The position numbers were made by a program, and so were the translations under genes. Of a stretch of DNA of 64,000 bases, positions 7,600 to 16,189 are shown piece by piece. The DNA is taken from positions 124,001 to 188,000 of the forward strand of contig NZ_JAPVOT010000005.1 in the NCBI RefSeq assembly GCF_027257845.1. The letters run 5' to 3'. A model generated the notes under the pieces. It was not told the origin of the DNA. It ran no database searches and was given only the letters and a program-made list of their open reading frames with translations. Position 1 is the stretch's first letter. Each line of letters opens with the position of its first letter. The stretch is from Alteromonas sp. BMJM2. GTDB taxonomy: Bacteria; Pseudomonadota; Gammaproteobacteria; Enterobacterales; Alteromonadaceae.

Positions 7600-9741
7600 C
7601 TAAAACAAAAAACGTAGCGCAAACTGAATGCTGCGACCTTGAGCAAAAGCCGCCCTATCATCAGCACTCACGTAAAAAAGCTGATTAGTGAGGTTTCGAA
7701 TACTTACTCTCCCATTCACTTTATTATTAAATGGCAAAGATGCTCCAACCTCTAAGGTCACTACGCTACCTAAAGGGCGCTCTCCATCGGCAACGTTTGT
7801 TTTACTAGCCCGATAAAGCACGTTTGAAAATATGCGTATAATACCCGCTTGGTATCCCACCGTGAGCCGATGATTGTGCGCGGGAATATCAGCGATAACA
7901 TTCCCGCTTTCGTCCTCACCTTTTATCCAAGCACCGCTTAACTGCAAAGATAATTCACTATTTTCCGGTGTCCAATTAGCCGTATAGCTCAGTCCATTAA
8001 TAGTGGCACTGTCTAAATTAGCGTATTCCAACACGTCTTCGCTTACTTCTTTGCGCTCGATATAGTGATGTATCTTTTGACTAAACACTTCAGTGGTTGC
8101 CAATAAACCATTGTTTGAATATGAGATCCCGCCTTGAATATTTGCTGACTGCTCAGTGTCTAAACGTTGATTTCCAAGTACAGTGCCTCGAGGAGTTTCT
8201 CCAGAAAAAAACCGTTCCGTGAGAGATGGGTTTCTGAAAGCGCTTGAAACATATAAGCTTGCATACCAGTGAGGAGAAAGCATATAGCTAACACCTGTGA
8301 ATCCGCTAACGTTTACTCTTTTTACGTTTTGCCCACTTCCACTTTGATACTGCCAGTCAAGGCGCGTACCTACCGCTACAGATAGATTTTGGAACGTTCT
8401 TGAGGCATCTATCACGCCCGCCAATCCAATCTCACTGGCATCGAGTGTGGTGATACTGTAGGTTTCAATTTGCGTTGTTTGTGCAGGTTTGACTTGTATT
8501 GGTATTGACGGTTCGGATGTTAAATTGAGGCCATACTGCGAAATAGGCGTTTCACTCTCATTGATCCTTACTCCTTCGCGTCCTTGCAGGTGGGCTTGCC
8601 AATTAACTCGCCACTTGCCTATACGCTGCCTGCCTCCGAGATCACCACCATAATCGAAGGCGTTGCTTCTGCTTTCATTAATGCGCGATTCTGGCCGTAA
8701 CGTTTGCGTATCTAATTGAGACTGATGCCACCACACGTTACTAGTCATGTTATCGAAAACCACGCTGACTTTGCCTAGCCAATGGATATTGTTGGGGTAT
8801 GTTGTCACTCTATCTTGTGGATAATCACTGCTCGACTTTCCAACATGGCTATTGTGTGAAAACAGCGACCACGCTTCAGTGATATTTGAGCGCTCAGGCT
8901 GATGTCGTATAAAAAGCGCTGTTTGTTCAAATTGTTCAAACAACGCATTGCCATTGGCATCTTGGGTGTTATCTGCATTGCGATAAGAGACTTTCCAATC
9001 AGTGCTTCCCGCATAAGCATGGCGCTTATCAGTATTGGACGTAAATAAACTGTCCGCAAAGCCTTCATACCCGTATTCTTGGGTTTCACCATTGTTCAAC
9101 ATTCCAACAGTAAGACTCTGCTCATGGGGTGCAGCAATTTGCAGGTTAACCGCGCCGCCTATTGCTCCAGAGCCTAAGTATGTAGAGGCTGCGCCAGGCA
9201 CAACTGACACCTGTGTTATCCATGAAGGAGGTATAAAGCCAGCGCTTGCACCGGCTCTTCTATCGCTAAAAATAGGAACGCCGTTTAACAGCGTTTGAAT
9301 TCGCCAGCGAGAAAAACCGCGAATACTCACATTTTGAATTTGCCCGCCCTGCCCGTTAAGGCTAATGACCGGGGACTGAACTAATACATCATTAATGTTA
9401 GTGGGCTCGGCAACTGAAGACTGAGAATAGTTATATAGGGGAAGGATGCGTTCTAGCGTGTCGTGGTAGTAAGGTCTCGTAGCCTTTACCACTATGTTCT
9501 CTACATCTGATTCGTTAGCGCCTAATTTGCTACCCTCTGATTGTTCAACCGCTCCTGAATAGGCTGGAAACGTTGTTAACATAAGAGCTGTCATAAGCGC
9601 AGCCGTAAGCGGTGTCATAAGCGCTCGTGTAATAACGGATTTGAACATAAGCTGTGCACACACGGCCACAGGTGCACTGCGCATGATGTATAGAGAAAAA
9701 GAGAGTTGCGAGCCGATCATAGAGCCTATGTTATTTTGCAT
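7600..9741 (-). CDS. TonB-dependent outer-membrane receptor
   Basis: A 713-residue receptor with a long N-terminus. A second candidate start at residue 32 (MFKSVITR, position 9648) gives a more normal signal peptide ending near FPAYSGA, so the first 31 residues may not be translated. The plug domain is seen from ENIVVKATRPYY (possible TonB box region) through NVSIRGFSRWRIQTLLNGVPI and GAIGGAVNLQIAAPH, and the barrel ends in SIQFALRFLF with the terminal Phe of outer-membrane proteins. It imports a ligand using TonB/ExbBD energy; the nearby PepSY protein suggests an iron chelate, but vitamin B12-like or other ligands are possible. Confidence 0.9.
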   Translation of the reverse strand: MQNNIGSMIGSQLSFSLYIMRSAPVAVCAQLMFKSVITRALMTPLTAALMTALMLTTFPAYSGAVEQSEGSKLGANESDVENIVVKATRPYYHDTLERILPLYNYSQSSVAEPTNINDVLVQSPVISLNGQGGQIQNVSIRGFSRWRIQTLLNGVPIFSDRRAGASAGFIPPSWITQVSVVPGAASTYLGSGAIGGAVNLQIAAPHEQSLTVGMLNNGETQEYGYEGFADSLFTSNTDKRHAYAGSTDWKVSYRNADNTQDANGNALFEQFEQTALFIRHQPERSNITEAWSLFSHNSHVGKSSSDYPQDRVTTYPNNIHWLGKVSVVFDNMTSNVWWHQSQLDTQTLRPESRINESRSNAFDYGGDLGGRQRIGKWRVNWQAHLQGREGVRINESETPISQYGLNLTSEPSIPIQVKPAQTTQIETYSITTLDASEIGLAGVIDASRTFQNLSVAVGTRLDWQYQSGSGQNVKRVNVSGFTGVSYMLSPHWYASLYVSSAFRNPSLTERFFSGETPRGTVLGNQRLDTEQSANIQGGISYSNNGLLATTEVFSQKIHHYIERKEVSEDVLEYANLDSATINGLSYTANWTPENSELSLQLSGAWIKGEDESGNVIADIPAHNHRLTVGYQAGIIRIFSNVLYRASKTNVADGERPLGSVVTLEVGASLPFNNKVNGRVSIRNLTNQLFYVSADDRAAFAQGRSIQFALRFLF

Positions 9742-9765
9742 AAATACATTAAATGAAGGTAAAAA

Positions 9766-9796
9766 GAAAACGGCAGTGAGAACACTGCCGTTTTAT
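9766..9796. terminator. Bidirectional-looking terminator
   Basis: AAAACGGCAGTG and CACTGCCGTTTT form a perfect stem with an AGAA loop. It follows the BNR-repeat gene on the minus strand and is flanked by A and T runs on both sides. Confidence 0.8.
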
Positions 9797-9828
9797 AGGG
9801 TATAAAACCCCGTTTATTGCATTGACAG

Positions 9829-12800
9829 TTATTCAGTAATAACCGGCAGACCTGCTGTCCATGGACCGCCAGCATTCACTACAGCACGCTGTAACTCAGG
9901 TAAGGTAGTTTGCTGAAGAGCACTTACGCGCTTACTCACTGCATTAAGCCCTTCGCTAGCATAACGCAATTGGTCTTGGTGCTGCTGAGTCGGTCCATAA
10001 GAAGACCCCACCGCAGAGCGAGCGTAACTCAAACGACTGGTTATGTTCGCAGGCTTTATTCCTTTGCGTTCACGAGACTCTAACCCATAAAGATCGCGGC
10101 TTAAGGCATTAACTTCAGCCTGCACATCGGCAAACTGTGTTTCAAGCGTGCTGATATCACCCTGAGTGCGGTTGATAGCACTGCGAAGGACTTCCATCGT
10201 ATCTTTCACATTAGCCAATACGCTTGTAGTGGTTACCGCTTGTTTTTGAGCATCGCTCACCTTTCCATCATAGGCGGCACGTTCTTGTGCGGTCGCACCT
10301 TTTAGTGCACCTTCGTAGATAGACTCCAGCACAAAGCTAACCGGTTCGGCTAGCGGCGTTATTGCAGTACCTTCGCGCTTAAACAGCGCTGCCGTGTAGC
10401 TGCCAGGTAACGCCATTAACGCGCCACGTGAACGACTCGCACTGTCTTTATCCGTAATAGGCATTGCATTGGCGTAGGTCATATCCCATGTAATTCTGTG
10501 CAAGCCTTTTTTTGTGCTACCTTCTACCCGATTAACCACGTCGCCTTTAGCGTCTTTTATCTCAAGATAGACGGCAGGTGCAGCTTCTTGATTTTCTGCT
10601 TCCACCGCTTCCCAGCTTGGATACTTCGGATATTTGTCTTTTCCCTCCATAAGCTTTTTCTCAGCTTCTTGACGTTTCTCTTTCGCTGTCAGTAGGCTGT
10701 CTTTTAGGTAATAGGTCAGTGTTGCACCGTGCTCGGGGTTTTCAGCCACATAGCGGTCGTCACCGTCTGAATCTGTATGGTTATCGTCTGGTTGATACCA
10801 CTTAACCGGGCGACTAGGCGCAAACAGCAGAGCGTCTTCTTCCATCGACTTTTTCGTTAGTGAGCGAAGCGGTGCATAATCATCAAGTATATAAATCCCT
10901 CGACCAAACGTACCGGCGACTAAGTCGTTCTCGCGACGCTGAATTTTCACATCTCGCGTTGAAATAGTAGGCATTCCACCTTCAAGTTCAACCCACTTAT
11001 CTCCCCCGTCAACGGTAAAGAAAATGCCAAATTCAGTACCAATAAACATAAGATCTTTATTTTTGTGATCTTGAACAATACGCCACACTAAATGTTTTTC
11101 AGGCAGATCATCTGCCATCGACGTCCATTTTTTCCCTAAGTTAGTCGACTTAATAAGATACGGTTTATAGTCGCCATATTTATGGTTATCTAGTGCAACA
11201 TACACTGTATTCGGGTCGAAAAGGTCAGCGCGAATATCATTCACATAAGCAGTAGCAGGGATGCCTCGAATATCGTCCAACTCTATCTTTTTCCACGATT
11301 TGCCGCCGTTCGTAGTAACCTGAATGATGCCATCGTCTGTGCCTACCCAAAGAATATTTTCATCAACCGGGCTTTCAGCAAAGTTTGCAATTGTGTGATA
11401 CTCAGACATGGCATATAAATCCCAGCCAGCTTCTACAGACCACGTTCGTCCCATCATAGGCATATGCATGCGGTTGCCGTTTTTAGTCAAATCGCCCGAC
11501 AGAGCAGTCCAGCTATCACCACGGTCGTCAGAGCGCCATACGCGCTGCGATGCAAAATAAATTCGCTTTGGATCGTGAGCAGATACGTTGATAGGCGCAT
11601 CCCAATTGAATCGCTCTGCTGGGTCGCCTGGTAACGGTTGCGGTTTTATATAAACCCCTTCCTTCGTAGTCATATCCACACGAGTGAGGTTACCTTGCTG
11701 CCACTGGGAATACACGATGTCTGGATTACCGGGCTCAACAGCAGGCTGGTGTCCGTCGCCGCCTAGGGTCAAAAACCAGTCTTTGTTCTTAATTCCCTCT
11801 GCGCGATTTGTTCGCGAAGGGCCGCCCTGTGTAGAGTTATCCTGTGCACCCGCATACACATTGTAAAACGGCTTGGTATCGTCGGGCGCGACCTTATAGA
11901 ACTGGGTTAATGGCAAGTTTGCCATAAAACGCCAGTTGGCCATGCTATCGTGAGACATATAAATTCCGCCATCCGACCCCATCAAAACGAAATCAGGGTC
12001 AGTGGGATGAAATGCCATTGCATGATCATCAACGTGTTTTCGCTTGGTATTAATAGGCGTCCATGTTTTTCCACCATCGTCAGACACTTTACTGTAATTG
12101 CTGGCAATATACACTCTATCCATTTGGTGCTGATCAGCAAAAATTTCCTGATAATAGTGCGGGCCAGTACCGCCACCTACTTCATCAGACATCTTCTCCC
12201 AACTTGCGCCTTTATTTGCCGAGCGATAAAAACCGCCTTCGCGATTGTCTATCTCAATCGTCGCGTAAAGCACATTGGAGTCGATAGGTGAAATCGCCAT
12301 TCCAATTTTACCCATGTTGCCTTTCGGCAAACCAGTCTTCAATTCAGTCCAGGTTTCGCCACCATCGTCAGAGGTGTGAATACCGGCTGCGGGGCCTGTA
12401 CCCACGTAATTTGCAACGGTCCTTTGTCTTGACCATGTTGCAGCATAAAGCCTGTTAGGGTCGTTAGGGTCTAGCAGAAGTGATGTTACCCCTGTCCATT
12501 CATCATCTGGGGTGAGTACTTGCTTCCAAGTTTCACCGCCGTCGGTGGTTTTATACAAACCTCGCTCGCCACCTTCAGACCATAAAGGGCCTTGCGCCGA
12601 TATCCATACAACATCGGGGTTTTCTGGATGAATAATAATGTCGGAAACATGCTCTGACTTTTTAAGCCCCATATTTTTCCACGTTTGACCGCCATCAAGT
12701 GATTTGTATACACCATCACCAAAACTGATATGACGACCGCCGTTGTTCTCACCTGTACCAACCCAAACAATGTTTGAGTTACTTGGCGCAATGGTGACAT

Positions 12801-13101
12801 CGCCTATTGAATAAACCGCTTCATTATCAAAAATAGGTTCCCACGTGGTACCCGAATTATTAGTCTTCCACACGCCTCCGGAGCCTACCGCGGTGTACCA
12901 CGTTGACGGGTGGTTTTGATCGATAGCGATATCCGCTATTCGCCCCGACATATAGGCCGGGCCGATACTTCTCATTTCCATCGCTTTAAAGGTAGCGCTA
13001 CTGAAAGGGGCGTTTTTATCTGTCTCTGACTTATCTGCAAATGCCGGCACGCTTGACAGTGCCATTGCTACAGCCACTGCAACGTTAAGTATTTTTTTCA
13101 T
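9829..13101 (-). CDS. Exported BNR/VPS10 (sortilin-like) beta-propeller protein
   Basis: A very large protein of 1090 residues with a signal peptide (MKKILNVAVAVAMALSS, cleavage near PAFA). Residues ~40-760 hold repeated BNR/Asp-box motifs of the form S-x-D-x-G-x-x-W (for example KSLDGGQTWK, KTTDGGETWK, TSDDGGETWT, RSDDRGDSWT, TTNGGKSWKK), as in sialidase and VPS10/sortilin propellers. The last ~300 residues contain a CARDB/FlgD-like stretch (GLHRITWDMTY) and a coiled coil around residues 950-1060. Proteins of this type are often called glycosyl hydrolase-like, but I see no catalytic residues and infer a periplasmic or secreted binding role. A terminator follows at 9766-9796. Confidence 0.85.
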   Translation of the reverse strand: MKKILNVAVAVAMALSSVPAFADKSETDKNAPFSSATFKAMEMRSIGPAYMSGRIADIAIDQNHPSTWYTAVGSGGVWKTNNSGTTWEPIFDNEAVYSIGDVTIAPSNSNIVWVGTGENNGGRHISFGDGVYKSLDGGQTWKNMGLKKSEHVSDIIIHPENPDVVWISAQGPLWSEGGERGLYKTTDGGETWKQVLTPDDEWTGVTSLLLDPNDPNRLYAATWSRQRTVANYVGTGPAAGIHTSDDGGETWTELKTGLPKGNMGKIGMAISPIDSNVLYATIEIDNREGGFYRSANKGASWEKMSDEVGGGTGPHYYQEIFADQHQMDRVYIASNYSKVSDDGGKTWTPINTKRKHVDDHAMAFHPTDPDFVLMGSDGGIYMSHDSMANWRFMANLPLTQFYKVAPDDTKPFYNVYAGAQDNSTQGGPSRTNRAEGIKNKDWFLTLGGDGHQPAVEPGNPDIVYSQWQQGNLTRVDMTTKEGVYIKPQPLPGDPAERFNWDAPINVSAHDPKRIYFASQRVWRSDDRGDSWTALSGDLTKNGNRMHMPMMGRTWSVEAGWDLYAMSEYHTIANFAESPVDENILWVGTDDGIIQVTTNGGKSWKKIELDDIRGIPATAYVNDIRADLFDPNTVYVALDNHKYGDYKPYLIKSTNLGKKWTSMADDLPEKHLVWRIVQDHKNKDLMFIGTEFGIFFTVDGGDKWVELEGGMPTISTRDVKIQRRENDLVAGTFGRGIYILDDYAPLRSLTKKSMEEDALLFAPSRPVKWYQPDDNHTDSDGDDRYVAENPEHGATLTYYLKDSLLTAKEKRQEAEKKLMEGKDKYPKYPSWEAVEAENQEAAPAVYLEIKDAKGDVVNRVEGSTKKGLHRITWDMTYANAMPITDKDSASRSRGALMALPGSYTAALFKREGTAITPLAEPVSFVLESIYEGALKGATAQERAAYDGKVSDAQKQAVTTTSVLANVKDTMEVLRSAINRTQGDISTLETQFADVQAEVNALSRDLYGLESRERKGIKPANITSRLSYARSAVGSSYGPTQQHQDQLRYASEGLNAVSKRVSALQQTTLPELQRAVVNAGGPWTAGLPVITE

Positions 13102-13350
13102 TGTTATTGCCTAGTTTGTGAACTCTTCAGCAATGAAGTTACAAACAAGCGTACAAGTGTTCAATGGAACAAACGACCAACTGACGATAATAGGGGTCAG
13201 ATGCATTGAACCCACTCTCACTGTACTGATTTATATAAACGCGTAAAAACACATACGACGGCCAGTTTCATTACTGTAAGGCAATTGCTAATTTGCATAT
13301 CGGCGCGATGATAAAATCACGTCACAATAAAATATAAGGAAATATGACTA

Positions 13351-13491
13351 ATGAATGAATTAACTATAAATGAATTAGGTGCCGTTTCTGGCGGAAGTTG
13401 GATTAAGGGGCTAGGTTACGTCGGCGTCGTTGCGACTATAGCTGAAGGCTTGTATGAATTTTACGAAGGCTATTCTGCTCACAGAAGTTAA
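13351..13491 (+). CDS. Double-glycine-leader peptide 1 (bacteriocin-like)
   Basis: A 46-residue ORF. Its N-terminus MNELTINELGAVSGG matches the double-glycine leader pattern (conserved hydrophobic positions, acidic residue, V-x-G-G) that C39-peptidase ABC transporters cleave. Cleavage after Gly15 would release a 31-residue peptide beginning SWIKGLGYVGVVATIAEG, amphipathic and glycine-rich with a small-residue motif, as in class II bacteriocins. AAGGA at 13336-13340 provides a ribosome-binding site. A second leader peptide gene follows after nine bases, so the two look like a two-peptide (class IIb) pair. No exporter gene is adjacent. The bacteriocin role is inference; a signalling peptide is possible. 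Confidence 0.7.
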   Translation: MNELTINELGAVSGGSWIKGLGYVGVVATIAEGLYEFYEGYSAHRS

Positions 13492-13500
13492 GGAAAAACT

Positions 13501-13659
13501 ATGAAAACAGAAACAATGATTGAACTTTCATCCGCTGACATAAGTGCTGTTGCAGGCGGAGGCTTAATGTATGAGTTGGGCGCTTTTTTTGCAAAAGTAG
13601 CCAACGCTAATGATGCTATTTACGATGTATATGGCAACACGAATAGAAACCATTGGTAG
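13501..13659 (+). CDS. Double-glycine-leader peptide 2 (bacteriocin-like)
   Basis: A 52-residue ORF. The leader MIELSSADISAVAGG (residues 6-20) fits the consensus L-S-x-x-[DE]-[LI]-x-x-[VI]-x-G-G almost exactly. The predicted mature part is 32 residues, starting GLMYELGAFFAKVANA and ending in a polar, aromatic tail (NRNHW). A Shine-Dalgarno AAGG lies within the short gap after peptide 1, so the two genes are probably translated from one mRNA. A strong terminator follows at 13677-13702. Together the genes resemble lactobin/cerein-type two-peptide bacteriocins, but the mature sequences are not ones I recognise. Confidence 0.7.
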   Translation: MKTETMIELSSADISAVAGGGLMYELGAFFAKVANANDAIYDVYGNTNRNHW

Positions 13660-13676
13660 TCAACTTTAACCAAAGA

Positions 13677-13702
13677 GAAAGAGGCTCCGCGAGCCTCTTT
13701 AA
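13677..13702 (+). terminator. Terminator after the double-glycine peptide pair
   Basis: AAGAGGCTC and GAGCCTCTT pair around CGC, followed by T residues. It separates the peptide genes from the small membrane protein gene at 13718, so the latter may depend on read-through or its own promoter. Confidence 0.75.
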
Positions 13703-13717
13703 AAAGGCGTTCCCTTC

Positions 13718-13936
13718 ATGAAATTTAAACTCAGCTATGCAACTGGTGCTGCTGCGCTTCTTCTTATGCTGGAAGCCATTTATGCATTTTTAATCACTCC
13801 GGAACTGAACACCCATCAGGATAACTTACAAACCGCGTTACTGTTTATAGTGCTTGGAGCCTGCTACGAAATTATTGATGAAAAATACAAGGGCGAACCT
13901 GATAAAGAAAAGTGTGGGAATAAACAGCAAGAATGA
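13718..13936 (+). CDS. Small membrane protein, candidate immunity protein
   Basis: A 72-residue protein with two hydrophobic segments (about 8-26, YATGAAALLLMLEAIYAFLI, and 38-55, TALLFIVLGACYEII) and a charged cytoplasmic tail (KYKGEPDKEKCGNKQQE). It lies 58 bases after the two double-glycine peptides and in the same direction. Small membrane proteins in this place are usually bacteriocin immunity proteins, which is the reason for the suggestion; there is no sequence family that I recognise. A terminator lies between it and the peptides. Confidence 0.55.
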   Translation: MKFKLSYATGAAALLLMLEAIYAFLITPELNTHQDNLQTALLFIVLGACYEIIDEKYKGEPDKEKCGNKQQE

Positions 13937-14052
13937 TGGGGCGGTTGAAAGAAATTGGGGTAGATTATGCCCAAGGATATTACCTTCGCAAACCACAAGC
14001 GCTGCATATCATGCTAGACAGCGCTAATGAAAAGTTAATATCCAAAGCATAA
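13936..14052 (+). pseudogene. C-terminal remnant of an EAL-domain phosphodiesterase
   Basis: The frame reads GRLKEIGVDYAQGYYLRKPQ, which is the signature end of EAL domains (usually G-x-D-x-x-Q-G-Y-x-x-x-x-P). Only about 38 residues remain, without any catalytic motif. It overlaps the stop of the small membrane protein gene, so the peptide/immunity cassette may have been inserted into or beside a former c-di-GMP phosphodiesterase gene. Confidence 0.65.
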
Positions 14053-14096
14053 TTTAAGGCATTAACGTCGAGTTTAAAACGGTGTGCAAAGCCTCT

Positions 14097-14984
14097 TTAA
14101 AAGGTGACGATATCATCGTTGATTAAATGCCCTACCACTGCACTTTCTTCGGCATCGACAAATGCCATGTCGACAGCTTTCGCTCGCCCGCTAGTCACTT
14201 TTCTATAGTTGGGGTGAGAGTAAATATAGGTTTGCTTAGAGCGTAACGCCTCAACCACTCTCTCTGCCAGCATAGATACCGGAATACCAGATTCGACGGC
14301 AGCAGCCGCGGCCTGCGCACCAGCCATAAGCTTGTCTTTACTCATCCGCTTTTCTTTTGCTACCGCATACTTTTCTTGCCTGTTGCGATGCGACTCGTGA
14401 ATTCGCGTTTTAACAAAGGCAGGACACAGCACAGATACATGAATATTGTGAGGCTGTAGTTCAGCCATCCAACTTTCGGTCATCGATACCACCGCAGCTT
14501 TCGATGCACAATATGCACCCGCGTAAGGCATTCCCATCATTCCGGCCATCGACGCCACATTTAAAACCCAGCCGCCTTCACCGTGCTCTTTTATTGCTGG
14601 CACTGTTGCTTGGGCACCATAAAGCACGCCCATCACGTTAACATCCATCACCCAACGCCATGTCTCGTGCTCAGCGTCTTCAATCTTGCCAGGTGTACCG
14701 CCAACGCCGGCGTTATTAACCACCATATGTACCTTGCCAAAGGCTTCCTTTGCCTTTTCCACAATGGACTCCCACTGCGTATAGTCGGTAACATCTAACG
14801 GGCAGGTAAGAACGTTGTACCCTTTTTCTTTTAACGCGTCGCTTGCCTCAGACAACGTGGAAGAATCAATATCTCCCATAACAATGTTCATGCCCTGCTC
14901 TGCCAGCGCTTCGGCAACAGCTAGCCCTATACCACCGGCGGCGCCGGATATAATTGCGGTCTTACCGTTAAATTCGTTAGACAT
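14097..14984 (-). CDS. Short-chain dehydrogenase/reductase (SDR)
   Basis: A 295-residue NAD(P)-dependent oxidoreductase. ATG 14984 (MSNEFNGK) is preferred because AAAAGGTG lies just upstream; a GTG three codons earlier is possible. Visible motifs are AIISGAAGGIG (cofactor, about residues 8-18), NNAG near 90, catalytic Ser in VLNVASMAGMMG and YCASK for the YxxxK pair, with LCPAFVKT after it. It is longer than a typical 250-residue SDR, with extra residues around RNRQEKYAVAKEKRMSKDK, which resembles reductases of acyl or sterol-like substrates. The substrate is unknown. Confidence 0.88.
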   Translation of the reverse strand: MSNEFNGKTAIISGAAGGIGLAVAEALAEQGMNIVMGDIDSSTLSEASDALKEKGYNVLTCPLDVTDYTQWESIVEKAKEAFGKVHMVVNNAGVGGTPGKIEDAEHETWRWVMDVNVMGVLYGAQATVPAIKEHGEGGWVLNVASMAGMMGMPYAGAYCASKAAVVSMTESWMAELQPHNIHVSVLCPAFVKTRIHESHRNRQEKYAVAKEKRMSKDKLMAGAQAAAAAVESGIPVSMLAERVVEALRSKQTYIYSHPNYRKVTSGRAKAVDMAFVDAEESAVVGHLINDDIVTF

Positions 14985-15366
14985 ACTATTCACCTTTTAT
15001 ACTCTTCATGACTGGCCTCTTTGCTGGACCTAGTAGCTGGACCTGTTAGCTTGTTGTGTGGCTAAGAGCAACGACCCATTATTGTTTTTACGTAGAGTAT
15101 GATGAAGGAAAGTATAGACATACTTTATTTGACTGATTTATTTAGCTTCATGAAATGAATACTAATTTGGATTACAACGTACCGAATTTTATTGTGCATT
15201 TTCTCTGCACCGATATAAAAATCAATGTGGTACGTGCTAGTAGGTTAAACAAGCGCTGTTAAACAAACGCTTAAAGGGCAGTATAACAGTGACATATCGG
15301 CTCCACTGACTTAAGGTAAGGAATATCAGAGCGTATTAAAAAGCGCATCTTACTAACAGGTTTATT
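14985..15366. other. Divergent intergenic region
   Basis: About 380 bases between the SDR and a secreted protein gene. It is AT-rich and presumably carries both promoters. I see no repeat, RNA or defined operator. Confidence 0.4.
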
Positions 15367-16002
15367 ATGAAAACTACGTCGACTAAAACAAAAACTTTTT
15401 CTGCTTTTTGCACTGTGTTTTTTACGGCATACATTGCTGCGTTTTCCGCATTAACAAGCGCAGCGTCAGCTCCTTTGGTGTCTATCGAAACTCACGATAA
15501 CTTTTTTAATGCAATAAAAGCCCACTGCGGCAAAGCCTTTATTGGAAAGGTGACAAAGGATAACGTAGGCAATACATTCGGCGGCGCACAGTTGGTTATG
15601 CATGTAAGGGAGTGCTCAGATACTCAACTGCATATTCCGTTTCACGTCGGGGATGACGCCTCTCGCACTTGGATTGTCACCAAAACAGGTGCCGGCTTAA
15701 TGCTTAAACACGACCATCGTAATGAAGATGGCAGTTTTCATACCTCTACCATGTATGGCGGACACACTGATAGCCGCGGCTATAATGAGGTTCAGTCATT
15801 CCCAGCTGATGCATACTCAAAACAGTTATTTATCGACTCTGGCATTAATGCTTCCACTGACAACGTATGGCAGATGATGATTTACCCTAAGCGTTTTAGT
15901 TATCGCTTAGTGCGTCCTGCAAGGGAAGTTCAAGTAGACTTTGATTTAACAAACCCTGTTGACCTACCAAAAACGCCTTGGGGATATACTCCACTTCCCT
16001 AA
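15367..16002 (+). CDS. Secreted hypothetical protein
   Basis: I do not recognise the family. The 211 residues begin with a signal-peptide-like segment (TFSAFCTVFFTAYIAAFSALTSAASA, residues 10-35), so export is likely. The mature part has two Cys near residues 54 and 79 that could form a disulfide, and His-rich stretches (LKHDHRNEDGSFHTSTMYGGH at about 120-140). ATG 15367 is preceded by ACAGG. A hairpin follows the stop at 16011-16030. Confidence 0.6.
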   Translation: MKTTSTKTKTFSAFCTVFFTAYIAAFSALTSAASAPLVSIETHDNFFNAIKAHCGKAFIGKVTKDNVGNTFGGAQLVMHVRECSDTQLHIPFHVGDDASRTWIVTKTGAGLMLKHDHRNEDGSFHTSTMYGGHTDSRGYNEVQSFPADAYSKQLFIDSGINASTDNVWQMMIYPKRFSYRLVRPAREVQVDFDLTNPVDLPKTPWGYTPLP

Positions 16003-16010
16003 ACAAAAAT

Positions 16011-16030
16011 GCTGGCCGAATTAGGCCAGC
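16011..16030 (+). terminator. Hairpin after the secreted hypothetical gene
   Basis: GCTGGCC pairs with GGCCAGC around GAATTA. The stem is strong, but only weakly T-rich sequence (TATCTTGTT) follows, so termination is likely but not certain. Confidence 0.55.
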
Positions 16031-16091
16031 TATCTTGTTACACTTAGGTTGTGCTAAGGCCATGCTCATGACATCCAGCGGTACTTTCAAA

Positions 16092-16167
16092 GACCAGTCG
16101 CGCTTTTGAAGACCAGTTGCGCTTTCAAATACCAGTCGCGCTTTTAAAGACCGCCGGCGCTTCTGGA
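16092..16167. repeat. Four tandem copies of a 19-bp unit
   Basis: Unit GACCAGTCGCGCTTTTGAA occurs at 16092-16110, then three diverged copies at 16111-16129, 16130-16148 and 16149-16167; a partial copy precedes them. The array fills the gap between two convergent genes and codes for nothing evident. Confidence 0.8.
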
Positions 16168-16189
16168 ATCCAGGGCCTTAGGCAAACAA

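Noticed and set aside
9035-12800. Several ORFs antisense to or in other frames of the receptor and BNR genes
   Set aside because: All are shadows of the long, well-supported coding regions.
16092-16167. CRISPR array
   Set aside because: The units are directly tandem with no spacers and only 19 bp long.
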